Shown: positions 25,085 through 32,693 of the stretch, piece by piece
Layout of the letters: the number at the start of each line of letters is the position of its first letter
Position numbering within the stretch: the stretch's first letter is position 1
Source of the DNA: CTSoil-075 sp042610375
GTDB taxonomy: Bacteria; Bacillota; Negativicutes; DSM-13327
NCBI RefSeq assembly: GCF_042610375.1
Contig: NZ_JBGJZL010000001.1
Coordinates: forward strand, 248,001 to 312,000
Length of the DNA stretch: 64,000 nt
Direction: 5' to 3'
Made by a program: the position numbers and the translations under genes
The notes under the pieces: generated by a model
The model's database searches: none
The model's input: only the letters and a program-made list of their open reading frames with translations
What the model was told of the DNA's origin: nothing

Positions 25085-26099
25085 CACTCTCCATTGTGGC
25101 TAAGCGTTTTTCCAAATCCCGAACTTTTTTAATCAAGTCAGGTATTTTATTTGCACTGGCTTCAGTACGCAACCATGCTTTATGAGGGCGAGCTGGAAAA
25201 CCAGCATAGAATGAACCTGCCGGCACATCGCTAATGGGTGCTGACCGAGCAGCGAATACACAATTATCACCAATCGTTAAATGTCCCGCACAGCCAGACT
25301 GTCCAGCAAAGGTAACATTATTACCAACTTTTACACTACCAGCAATACCAGTCTGAGCTACTAAGAAACAATTTTCACCAATCACAACATTATGGGCTAA
25401 ATGAACTAAATTATCAATTTTAGTTCCACGTTTAACAATTGTACTACCAGTCGTTGCTCGATCAATGCCCACATTGGCACCGATTTCCACGTCGTCTTCT
25501 ATGAGTACATTACCCACTTGCGGTACTTTTTGATGACGACCATCAATCGTAATAAAGCCAAAACCATCGCTACCAATAACGGCTCCACTATGAATAATCG
25601 CTCGATTACCAATCTGGCACCCTGCTCCAATTGTTACATTTGGGTAAATTAAACTATCGCTACCAAGGATTGCCCCATGACCAATATAGGTATGAGGATA
25701 TACAACAGTATTATCTCCAATAACCACATCATCTGCAATGACAGCATAGGCCATAATGGATACATTTTCGCCTATGCTAACATGATCACCAACCACAGCT
25801 GTAGAATGAACTCCAGATGCTACAGCAATCTGTGGTGTAAATATTTTCAACAGGCTGACAAAAGCCATTCTCGGATTTTCAACCCGGATGGCCGGTTTGG
25901 CAAATTCAGTGATGGTTTCAGGAATAATAACAGCAGCGGCACAAGACAGTGCAGCCTTATCAAGGTGAGGTGCTACTGCAAAAGAAATATCTGTGCTTGT
26001 AGCATCTCCAATATTTGTAACACCTGTTATCTCAATATCACCATCACCTAATAATATTCCATTTACTAAGTCAGCAATTTCCCTTAACGTCTTTTTCAA
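25077..26099 (-). CDS. lpxD: LpxD, UDP-3-O-acylglucosamine N-acyltransferase
   Basis: Third step of lipid A synthesis, adding the N-linked hydroxyacyl chain. The 340-residue protein has the LpxD uridine-binding N-terminal domain (about 1-100, with ISFAVAPHLDKAALSCAAAVII), a left-handed beta-helix of hexapeptide repeats (about 105-300), the catalytic histidine region in DNLVHLAHNVVIGENCFLVAQTG, and a C-terminal helix. It starts with TTG, with AGGAGG 9 bases ahead. Unlike the other lpx genes it follows the OmpH/Skp genes, the arrangement common in proteobacterial bam-skp-lpxD operons, and ends in its own terminator. Confidence 0.95.
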   Translation of the reverse strand: MKKTLREIADLVNGILLGDGDIEITGVTNIGDATSTDISFAVAPHLDKAALSCAAAVIIPETITEFAKPAIRVENPRMAFVSLLKIFTPQIAVASGVHSTAVVGDHVSIGENVSIMAYAVIADDVVIGDNTVVYPHTYIGHGAILGSDSLIYPNVTIGAGCQIGNRAIIHSGAVIGSDGFGFITIDGRHQKVPQVGNVLIEDDVEIGANVGIDRATTGSTIVKRGTKIDNLVHLAHNVVIGENCFLVAQTGIAGSVKVGNNVTFAGQSGCAGHLTIGDNCVFAARSAPISDVPAGSFYAGFPARPHKAWLRTEASANKIPDLIKKVRDLEKRLATMESEK

Positions 26100-26119
26100 T
26101 CAAGCAGCCTCCTGGATGA

Positions 26120-26539
26120 TTATTGTAATTTTTTAATGACTTCATCAGTAATATCCATTCCACCTTGGGCCACACCATTTTTATATAAGATAACACTTAA
26201 TTTTTTATCTTTTGAAATTTGTTCTAAGGTTTGTTTAATACTGGTATCTACTTGAGTTTCCATCTCTTGCTTTGTTTTCATGAAATCACCATATACAGTT
26301 TCTTGGCGTTTCTGAAAATCAGCAGGACTTAACGTTGCTTTTTCTTTTTCTAATTGATCACTCAATTCTTTGCCTTTTACATTCAATTGTTCTTGAAATT
26401 GTTTTACTTGCGGACTCTCAGTCATGACTTTATTTACATCAACTACACCAATTGTTGCACCACTTGCACCACAACCACCTAGTAGAGCAGTCATAAATAC
26501 TAGCATGAGTAGTAAAACCATTTTTCTTGTTTGTAGCAT
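26120..26539 (-). CDS. OmpH/Skp-family lipoprotein (short)
   Basis: Product of 139 residues with a lipoprotein signal (lipobox LGGC, cysteine about 23) and the OmpH/Skp layout: TIGVVDVNKVMTESPQVKQFQ, a long charged helical pair (about 45-110) and a closing strand region SVILYKNGVAQGGMDITDEVIKKLQ. Skp is a periplasmic chaperone for unfolded outer-membrane proteins; here the lipid anchor would hold it at a membrane. It is the third of three consecutive OmpH-like genes between bamA and lpxD. GGGGGAT precedes the ATG. Confidence 0.85.
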   Translation of the reverse strand: MLQTRKMVLLLMLVFMTALLGGCGASGATIGVVDVNKVMTESPQVKQFQEQLNVKGKELSDQLEKEKATLSPADFQKRQETVYGDFMKTKQEMETQVDTSIKQTLEQISKDKKLSVILYKNGVAQGGMDITDEVIKKLQ

Positions 26540-26602
26540 GATAAATCCCCCAATATCGTTTATTTTTTTCCAAATTATCTAGTACTATTATATACAGTTT
26601 GA

Positions 26603-27526
26603 TTATTTATTACACTCAGTAATCACCTTAGTTGTTATATCGACACCACTGACATTGACTGCAACATTTGTTAATACAACATCGTAGTGACCTTCAGTGC
26701 CTACTGCAGCTGTTTTTTCTGTAATATTAGCAAGCATAAACTCTTGCAATGCCTCAATTTCTTTCTTTTTCATAACCAACTGTTGCTGCAATTCACTTAA
26801 ACCTTGATCCGATTGAACAGCCAATTGCTGCTTTTGATTACTTCTAGCAGCTATTTCAGCTTGCTTGACACCTGCCTGTTTTGCAAGATCTTCATTAAGC
26901 TGTTTTGCATAGACCCCAAGTTCTTGCTCAACTGCATTCTTCTCGACTGACACTAATTCATCCATCCGAGCCACTAATTCTTTCTGCTTTGCAGCAAGAG
27001 CTTCAGAACGCTGAGCCTGAAGTTTTTCCAAATCAGCTTGTAATGCTGCGGTTTCCTCTTTTGTTGACTGCACTGTTTTGAGTTTAAGCTGCAGATTGAG
27101 AATTTGAGGATCATATTCTTTCTCAATTTGATCATTATAGGCGTCCATTTCTGCCGACAGAGTTTGGCGAACATAATCAGCTTTAGCGTTAATCCGTGGA
27201 CTCAATTCCTCTTGTTTCGCTGACATTTTAGAATTAAATTCTTGTTCAAGAACTTTACTTAATTCCTCCATCTCGCTTTGAGATATTTCTGGACTCAATT
27301 GTACCTGCTGCATAGCAGCAAGTTGTTGAGCTTCAAGCTGGCCTGCTATTGTATCCGCTTGCTTGGTGAGATCCATAAGCTGATTATATTTAGGATGACC
27401 TTTAATTGCTTTTGTCATATCAATTATACCGACTTGTGGGGTTTGCACCTTCGTATCTTGAGTTGGTTTGGCACCACAACCAGCTGTAAATAAAGCTAAC
27501 ACTAGCATCATGATCAGAAACCTCAT
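26603..27526 (-). CDS. OmpH/Skp-family lipoprotein (extended, long coiled coil)
   Basis: Product of 307 residues from the ATG at 27526, which places a lipoprotein signal at the N-terminus (TAGC, cysteine about 17); an in-frame GTG at 27547 is the alternative. It begins VGIIDMTKAIKGHPKYNQLM like Skp, ends HYDVVLTNVAVNVSGVDITTKVI like Skp, but between them carries a coiled coil of about 220 residues rich in Q, E, L and A, more than twice that of ordinary Skp. It could form long tentacles reaching across the periplasm. Flanked by paralogues on both sides, it is probably a duplicated and elongated copy. Confidence 0.8.
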   Translation of the reverse strand: MRFLIMMLVLALFTAGCGAKPTQDTKVQTPQVGIIDMTKAIKGHPKYNQLMDLTKQADTIAGQLEAQQLAAMQQVQLSPEISQSEMEELSKVLEQEFNSKMSAKQEELSPRINAKADYVRQTLSAEMDAYNDQIEKEYDPQILNLQLKLKTVQSTKEETAALQADLEKLQAQRSEALAAKQKELVARMDELVSVEKNAVEQELGVYAKQLNEDLAKQAGVKQAEIAARSNQKQQLAVQSDQGLSELQQQLVMKKKEIEALQEFMLANITEKTAAVGTEGHYDVVLTNVAVNVSGVDITTKVITECNK

Positions 27527-27560
27527 GTAGGACACCAAATCACCCACTTTCTAATAAAGA

Positions 27561-27585
27561 GCCGAGCGGGTCTTACCTGCTCGGC
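27561..27585 (-). terminator. Hairpin or terminator after the first ompH-like gene
   Basis: GCCGAGCAGGT pairs with ACCCGCTCGGC with one mismatch over a three-base loop, followed by TCTTTATT on the minus strand. It lies between the stop of the 27596-28066 gene and the next ompH-like gene. It may be partial, setting lower expression for the following genes. Confidence 0.65.
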
Positions 27586-27595
27586 CGCAATTGTT

Positions 27596-28066
27596 TTATT
27601 TACCAGTAATTTTTTTGCCTACTTCTTCTGTAATATCTTGACCACCGTACACAACATTACTTTTATCCATAACAACGGATAAACCTTTGGCATCAGCTAC
27701 AGTTTTGATCGCAGCTTCAACTTTGTCAAAAACTGGTCCTGTCAATTCCTGTTGTTTTAAACTTAAACGTTGTTGCACTTGTGCATAATAATCTTGTTTT
27801 TCCTTGTCATTCATTGTTGCTGATTTTGTTTCAAAATCTTTTTTTGCTTGTTCTACTTCAGCTTGCATGGCTTCCTGTGCTTTCGCCATATCAGGATGCT
27901 GGGAAATTAGAACCTGATAGTTCACAACTCCAATATTGGATGAACCGCTAGCAGATGCTACTGACTTGCCACTTTGGGATAAGGCCATTCCAATTACACC
28001 CAGCATAAAGAATACTGCAATAGTCAATGACACAATTTTAACTTGCTTTTTTCCGAATTTAAGCAC
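27596..28066 (-). CDS. OmpH/Skp-family periplasmic chaperone
   Basis: Product of 156 residues with an N-terminal hydrophobic segment (about 9-30) that is either a signal peptide or an anchor, without a lipobox, then the Skp pattern: SSNIGVVNYQVLISQHPDMAKAQEAMQAEVEQAKKDFE, long helices, and the end LSVVMDKSNVVYGGQDITEEVGKKI. It is the closest of the three to a standard Skp by length. It starts with GTG after AAGGGG. A consensus-like sigma-A promoter stands upstream, so expression need not depend on the bamA unit. Confidence 0.87.
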   Translation of the reverse strand: MLKFGKKQVKIVSLTIAVFFMLGVIGMALSQSGKSVASASGSSNIGVVNYQVLISQHPDMAKAQEAMQAEVEQAKKDFETKSATMNDKEKQDYYAQVQQRLSLKQQELTGPVFDKVEAAIKTVADAKGLSVVMDKSNVVYGGQDITEEVGKKITGK

Positions 28067-28112
28067 GAATAAACCCCTTCTCTCTGCCTATTGGCATCAA
28101 ATTTACCTTTTC

Positions 28113-28141
28113 ATTATAACAGGGTACTTAGACATATTCAA
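28113..28141 (-). promoter_or_regulatory. Sigma-A promoter of the ompH-lpxD unit
   Basis: TTGAAT, a 17-base spacer and a consensus TATAAT on the minus strand, about 50 bases before the GTG start of the first ompH-like gene. Position and spacing are ideal for a housekeeping promoter. Confidence 0.65.
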
Positions 28142-28152
28142 GACGTTGATTT

Positions 28153-29442
28153 TTATAAGTGACTAATTAGTCTAAGCCATTGTTCTTCTTTCGTAACGAT
28201 ATATTCTGCACTTAAAAAATCATGCATTTTATATCTGATACCAAATTCATTTTTACCGTTTCTTGGTGCACGTTCAAAACGTACACTCATATTCTGATTC
28301 ACATCATGCTCAAGCCAGAGAATATTATACTGATCAGAAATATTATATTTCATCCCCGCTGTAGTACCTTTACTGATTGTATGTCCCCAACCCGGCATGA
28401 AATTCCAAGAAACAGTACTAGGAATAAAATCCACTTCGAGGAAAGCTTCATCCTCTTTACCAATAAATTTGCCTGCATGAAGTCTAAATGAAGTATTTTC
28501 TGTAGGACGTCCCACGTCCATATAACCTTCAAGAGACACTTTATATCGCTTCGTCTCAGCATCTAATGTAATTTCAGTGTCCACTCCTGGATTAATTGAT
28601 GGAATGATTTGCAATCCATAGTTTTTAGCAATCGAATGTTGCATGGCTGCTGTTTCAAGTTTGGTTGTAAAATAGGCACGATGACGTTCTATAAATGCAA
28701 CGGGCAAACCAACTAAACTCTGAACAGACTGTTCTGCTGTGGGGCGTACAGTAAATAGCAGAAGATTAGGAATGGTACGTGAGCGCAATAAGATGTGTAC
28801 ATCTTGTACCGTTGGCCCTAAAGGTGTTAGGGATAATTTCATAACAGTATGGGTTCCTGGAACAATATCAAAATTGCCATTAAACTCTGGCAACGCCGTC
28901 GCTAATGCTTCACGAATGACAAGTTTCGATACACCACCTGCCCAGTCAATCGCATCAATGGGTAAACCAACTAAAACCTCATTGACCCGCTCTTCTAGAT
29001 TCCCCATATCATTCTTTACCAGTTCCGCTAATTCTGGAGAGAGATTACCAACATCGACTTCTAAGGCCACGTCACGAACGACTTCTCCCCATGGCGTGAT
29101 CTTAACTTGAATGTCAACAGTCGATCCTACATTCAGACGAACAAATTCCACGGAATAACCTACCAGTACTCTATCAAATATTTCTTGTATCAATTTTTCG
29201 TAGGAAGTTTTGCCGATTTGAACATCACCTACACTACGCCCAACTAGCATTTGATCGCCTACTGTCGCTACACTTGCAGACATTCTTTTCATAATACGGT
29301 TTGGCGGTGTTTGATCCCCTGTAATAGTAACCGTTACTTTTTCAATGACCTGCTCCGAGGCATTAGCCACATGAGGAAGAAAAAGTAAGCATATTAGAAA
29401 AAAGTTACAAAAGATGCGGAAAATCCGAATTGAAATAATCAT
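28153..29442 (-). CDS. Secreted repeat protein with C-terminal beta domain, function unknown
   Basis: I do not recognise this 429-residue protein. It has a signal peptide (about 1-28, ending ANA/S) and three related modules: about 30-97, 98-189 and 190-276. The second and third align clearly, with ITPWGEVVRDV matching LTPLGPTVQDV and LVGLPIDAI matching LVGLPVAFI, each followed by an amphipathic helix. The last 150 residues alternate polar and hydrophobic residues like outer-membrane strands (VSLEGYMDVGRPTENTSFRLHAG, FLEVDFIPSTVSWNF, MSVRFERAP, FGIRYKMHDFLSAEYIV). The layout of periplasmic modules plus a small barrel recalls Omp85 proteins without the sequence. GGAGGTGT precedes ATG. It directly follows bamA, suggesting a part in outer-membrane protein assembly. 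Confidence 0.72.
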   Translation of the reverse strand: MIISIRIFRIFCNFFLICLLFLPHVANASEQVIEKVTVTITGDQTPPNRIMKRMSASVATVGDQMLVGRSVGDVQIGKTSYEKLIQEIFDRVLVGYSVEFVRLNVGSTVDIQVKITPWGEVVRDVALEVDVGNLSPELAELVKNDMGNLEERVNEVLVGLPIDAIDWAGGVSKLVIREALATALPEFNGNFDIVPGTHTVMKLSLTPLGPTVQDVHILLRSRTIPNLLLFTVRPTAEQSVQSLVGLPVAFIERHRAYFTTKLETAAMQHSIAKNYGLQIIPSINPGVDTEITLDAETKRYKVSLEGYMDVGRPTENTSFRLHAGKFIGKEDEAFLEVDFIPSTVSWNFMPGWGHTISKGTTAGMKYNISDQYNILWLEHDVNQNMSVRFERAPRNGKNEFGIRYKMHDFLSAEYIVTKEEQWLRLISHL

Positions 29443-29459
29443 ACACCTCCGATAGACTA

Positions 29460-29486
29460 CAGAGTCAGGTCATAGACCTGACTCTG
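29460..29486 (-). other. Hairpin between bamA and the 429-residue gene
   Basis: An 11-bp perfect inverted repeat (CAGAGTCAGGT with ACCTGACTCTG, five-base loop) without a following T-run. It may protect the bamA message from decay or set the ratio of the two products rather than stop transcription. Confidence 0.55.
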
Positions 29487-29498
29487 TCATTGTAGGAG

Positions 29499-31259
29499 TT
29501 AAAATTGTCCACCAAAGCTAAAGTGAGTTCTAGCACCTTGTCCACCTTTGGCGTAATCAAGACGAATCGGACCAATCGGAGTGGAAACACGAATCCCCAC
29601 ACCAACGCTGGCTTCTAAGTCATTTAATTTATATCCTTCACCAGTCCATGCTTTACCAATATCGGTAAAGAATACACCTTCGACTTTACTCGCGACTGGG
29701 AAACGATATTCCGCTGAAGCCGCCAGCATTTTATCACCTTTAAACTGATCATCACGATAACCTCTAAGGGTATCGGAACCACCCACTGCAAAACGTCCGC
29801 TGTCAGGAATCTTACCATCAGCATAGCCAAGGGTTCCACGAAGAGCAACAACTTGAGCATGACCAACTTTTAGGTAATTACGACTTTCAGCAGTATATTT
29901 ATTATAGCTAAAATCGCCTCCTAAGGATCTTCCTGCAAATTCAGCAGTTAACGCAACACGATTACCTTCTGTAGGGCTAAATACATTGTCGCGTGAATCA
30001 TAAACACGCATCAAACTAACACTGCGCGTAAGACCAAAATTATCTTTAAGATACTCTTGATTATAAGCTGAATTATAATTCGTACCACCAACTGGTGCTA
30101 AATAATCGATCCCAGATACCCAACTGACATAATTATCTTGACGATTTTTCAGTGAAATATAGTTCTGGACATATTCACCTTGGGGACGACCAAGAGTGAT
30201 ATCCCAACCCTTACGTTTTTTGTCATAAGTGGAACGGGAATTGCCATTATCATAATAGTCGGTATACTCATTGGTCATGTCATAAAAACTAAAACCAAGA
30301 GATGTTTGCTTATCATCAAGCCACGGGCGGTTATAGCTCACTTCATAATTTCGGTTACTGGCTTTACCGCCAAATTCCCAATGAAGTTTGACTTTATCCC
30401 CTGTACCGTGAAAGTTGTCATCACCAACTTCAATGATACCAACCATGCCATCTGATTTACTATAACCACCACCAATAGAAAATCTACCGGTTTTTTGTTC
30501 TACAACAGTGGTTTCAAAAACAATGGCATTGGGTTCTTTACCCGGATTTAGTTTCATATTCACATCTTCAAAATAACCAAGGTTGTACACTTTTTGCATA
30601 CTTCGTTTGGCATCTTTCACATTAAAAGGCTCATTGGGTTTTAATTTCATTTCACGGGTAATGACATAATCTTTGGTTTTCTCATTCCCTTTGATTTGAA
30701 TCGCTTCTACCATACCTTCGTTAATGGTCAATGTGAGCGTTCCATTGGGATTCATTGAAACATCACTTACCTTGGTCAAGATATATCCTTGATCATGGTA
30801 ATATTGCTCAATCGCCCGCACATTATCATTGAGTATTTTAGAGTTCAAAACACTCCCTTTAGTCACAGTAAGTAGACTATTCAACTTATCCGTCGTTACT
30901 TTGGTATTGCCTTTGATAACAATATCTTGCAGTGCGGGATTTTCCATGACAGTATAGATCACTTGGACCCCTTCAGGAACTTCATTAAAATTAGATACAA
31001 TATCAAAAAAGTATCCTAATTCGTAGATGGACTGCATATCTTGTTTAATTTTGTCAGCTGCGACTACATCACCAGGTTTCACCTTAACAACTTCCATAAT
31101 AGCCTTTTGAGTTACAACTGAGTTACCAGTTACAGAGACTGATGTCACAATTTTACCCGTTGGATCAGCAGCAAACACAGGGGTCAAATTAGCCAGAACA
31201 ATACTGAGACTAAAAATAGCTGCAAGCAGTATATGTCCATATGATTTTTGAGTTTTCAT
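29499..31259 (-). CDS. bamA: BamA, outer-membrane protein assembly factor
   Basis: Omp85-family insertase for outer-membrane beta-barrels. The 586-residue product has a signal peptide (about 1-30), three POTRA domains (about 36-107, 108-182, 183-255; each with the LGYF- or QGYI-type motif) and a 16-strand barrel region (about 256-586) with the loop-6 signature GGSDTLRGYRDDQFKGDKM and a C-terminal strand ending GGQF. E. coli BamA has five POTRA domains; three is a reduced number. AAGGAGGT precedes ATG. No BamB, C, D or E genes are seen. Upstream is a single-pass membrane protein gene, downstream the 429-residue protein, then Skp-like genes, giving a compact assembly module. Confidence 0.95.
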   Translation of the reverse strand: MKTQKSYGHILLAAIFSLSIVLANLTPVFAADPTGKIVTSVSVTGNSVVTQKAIMEVVKVKPGDVVAADKIKQDMQSIYELGYFFDIVSNFNEVPEGVQVIYTVMENPALQDIVIKGNTKVTTDKLNSLLTVTKGSVLNSKILNDNVRAIEQYYHDQGYILTKVSDVSMNPNGTLTLTINEGMVEAIQIKGNEKTKDYVITREMKLKPNEPFNVKDAKRSMQKVYNLGYFEDVNMKLNPGKEPNAIVFETTVVEQKTGRFSIGGGYSKSDGMVGIIEVGDDNFHGTGDKVKLHWEFGGKASNRNYEVSYNRPWLDDKQTSLGFSFYDMTNEYTDYYDNGNSRSTYDKKRKGWDITLGRPQGEYVQNYISLKNRQDNYVSWVSGIDYLAPVGGTNYNSAYNQEYLKDNFGLTRSVSLMRVYDSRDNVFSPTEGNRVALTAEFAGRSLGGDFSYNKYTAESRNYLKVGHAQVVALRGTLGYADGKIPDSGRFAVGGSDTLRGYRDDQFKGDKMLAASAEYRFPVASKVEGVFFTDIGKAWTGEGYKLNDLEASVGVGIRVSTPIGPIRLDYAKGGQGARTHFSFGGQF

Positions 31260-31279
31260 GCATTACCTCCTTTTTTATC

Positions 31280-31828
31280 TTACTGGCCGCGTAGAGATTT
31301 TCCGGCGGCCCGCACTAATTTTTGCTTTTCATCAGCTGATACAACAACAACTGACTCTGGCTGATAGGGGGCCTGTTCAGGTTTTCGAAATTCCTCTACT
31401 TTACTTGGCGAGGGATTTACAGCAACTTTTTCAACTTGCTGTGTTGGTACACTTTTCTCATCTGGCATTTTGGGGGGCACAACCTGAGTTTCGGTTTTCG
31501 CCACAACTTCTACTGGCAAATGAACCTGTCCTGCTAGTGGAACAGGTACGAGCAGTGCAGGTTTATGAGTCCACCAATAAACACCACCCACAGCAACCGC
31601 CATAAACATAGCAAGAACTAACGCTACACCATGGCGAAACACTATATATTTATAGCGCCACTGCTGGGAACGATTGGCTTCTTTCGCGTGTTGTAATTCA
31701 GCTTGAGCCAGCATCAGATCGAGTTCAGCACGAACATCATGCTCTTTATCAAAAGCTTCTTCAGCTTTTGTTAGCCACTCTTTCGCTGAACGCAGATGCT
31801 GATACATATGTTGTTTTAATGGAGCCAT
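31280..31828 (-). CDS. Single-pass membrane protein with Pro-rich periplasmic tail, possible anti-sigma factor
   Basis: Product of 182 residues, no recognised family. The ATG at 31828 is preferred (GAGGTG at 6 bases). Residues 1-62 are helical and charged (AKEWLTKAEEAFDKEHDVRAELDLMLAQAELQHAKE), a transmembrane helix covers about 64-86, and the rest is rich in P, V, K and E, ending KLVRAAGKSLRGQ. A cytoplasmic helical domain, one membrane span and an extended periplasmic part is the topology of many anti-sigma factors, and the gene follows a sigma factor gene in the same direction. That function is inference; a TonB-like spacer or a Bam accessory are alternatives. Confidence 0.68.
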   Translation of the reverse strand: MAPLKQHMYQHLRSAKEWLTKAEEAFDKEHDVRAELDLMLAQAELQHAKEANRSQQWRYKYIVFRHGVALVLAMFMAVAVGGVYWWTHKPALLVPVPLAGQVHLPVEVVAKTETQVVPPKMPDEKSVPTQQVEKVAVNPSPSKVEEFRKPEQAPYQPESVVVVSADEKQKLVRAAGKSLRGQ

Positions 31829-32008
31829 ATGCATCACCTCTATTATAAACATATACTACAATCCTCGAAAGTCATTTTTTTTTCATCATGGATTACAGGG
31901 CAAACTGGGCTAAATATCGCAATTAGCTGTGTTTTATATAAAATTACACCTTATATGTGCCCCTTTGCACACTATTGCACAAAAGAAACTGCAAAAAAAT
32001 AAGTTTTA

Positions 32009-32656
32009 TTACCAATTCTGCATAAATTTCGACAACATACCACGAACTCGCCTAATTCCTTGTTTTTGTAGTCGATAAATATGCGAAAGACTCATGTCTA
32101 GGCTTTCAGCTAATTGCTTAGGTTCACGATCTTCTAGAAATACACCGCTTAAGACAGCATGTTCATTCGTAGGCAAACGGTCCATGGCATTTTTTACCTG
32201 TTCTACAAGATAATTACGTTCAGCTTGGCTCGCTACCTCAGCTTGTCGATCAATCAATAAGTCCCTGAAGGTGCTATCTTGCCCATCAGACAAAGCGCCA
32301 TCGATGGAAAGCAAACCGAGTTTACCTTCCCGTTCCATATAATTGAGCATACGCCCACGAATACGATGCATTGCATATAGGCTAAAAGCCACACCACGTT
32401 GATGATCATACTTTTCCACAGCTTCAATGAGTCCTACAGTGCCTTCTTGAATCATATCCATGACAACGGCATCATCAAAACGCCAACTGGTAGTTGCTTT
32501 AAACACTAATGGTTGATAATGTTCAATAATTTTACTGCGACAATTCAAATCATGATTTTCTTTATAACCAATCCATAAAGTTTCTTCCTCCTCGCGGGAG
32601 AGTAAATTAATTTTTTTTAATTCTTTTAAATATTGATTTAGAATCACGTTAATCAT
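32009..32656 (-). CDS. Sigma-70 family alternative sigma factor
   Basis: Product of 215 residues with sigma region 2 (about 35-112: HYQPLVFKA, DMIQEGTVGLIEAVEKYDHQRGVAFSLYAMHRIRGRMLNYM) and region 4 (about 155-205: LPTNEHAVLSGVFLEDREPKQLAESLDMSLSHIYRLQKQGIRRVRGML), with little or no region 3, so it is a small alternative factor. The start may be the GTG at 32647, since AAGG touches the ATG at 32656 but sits well for GTG. It is 37 bases after tamB and upstream of the single-pass protein and bamA, so it is probably made with them. Its target promoters are unknown; the GAAT-type promoters of this window are candidates. Confidence 0.88.
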   Translation of the reverse strand: MINVILNQYLKELKKINLLSREEEETLWIGYKENHDLNCRSKIIEHYQPLVFKATTSWRFDDAVVMDMIQEGTVGLIEAVEKYDHQRGVAFSLYAMHRIRGRMLNYMEREGKLGLLSIDGALSDGQDSTFRDLLIDRQAEVASQAERNYLVEQVKNAMDRLPTNEHAVLSGVFLEDREPKQLAESLDMSLSHIYRLQKQGIRRVRGMLSKFMQNW

Positions 32657-32693
32657 CCTTCATCTGAAAAGCAGCAACACTACTTTCCGGTTT

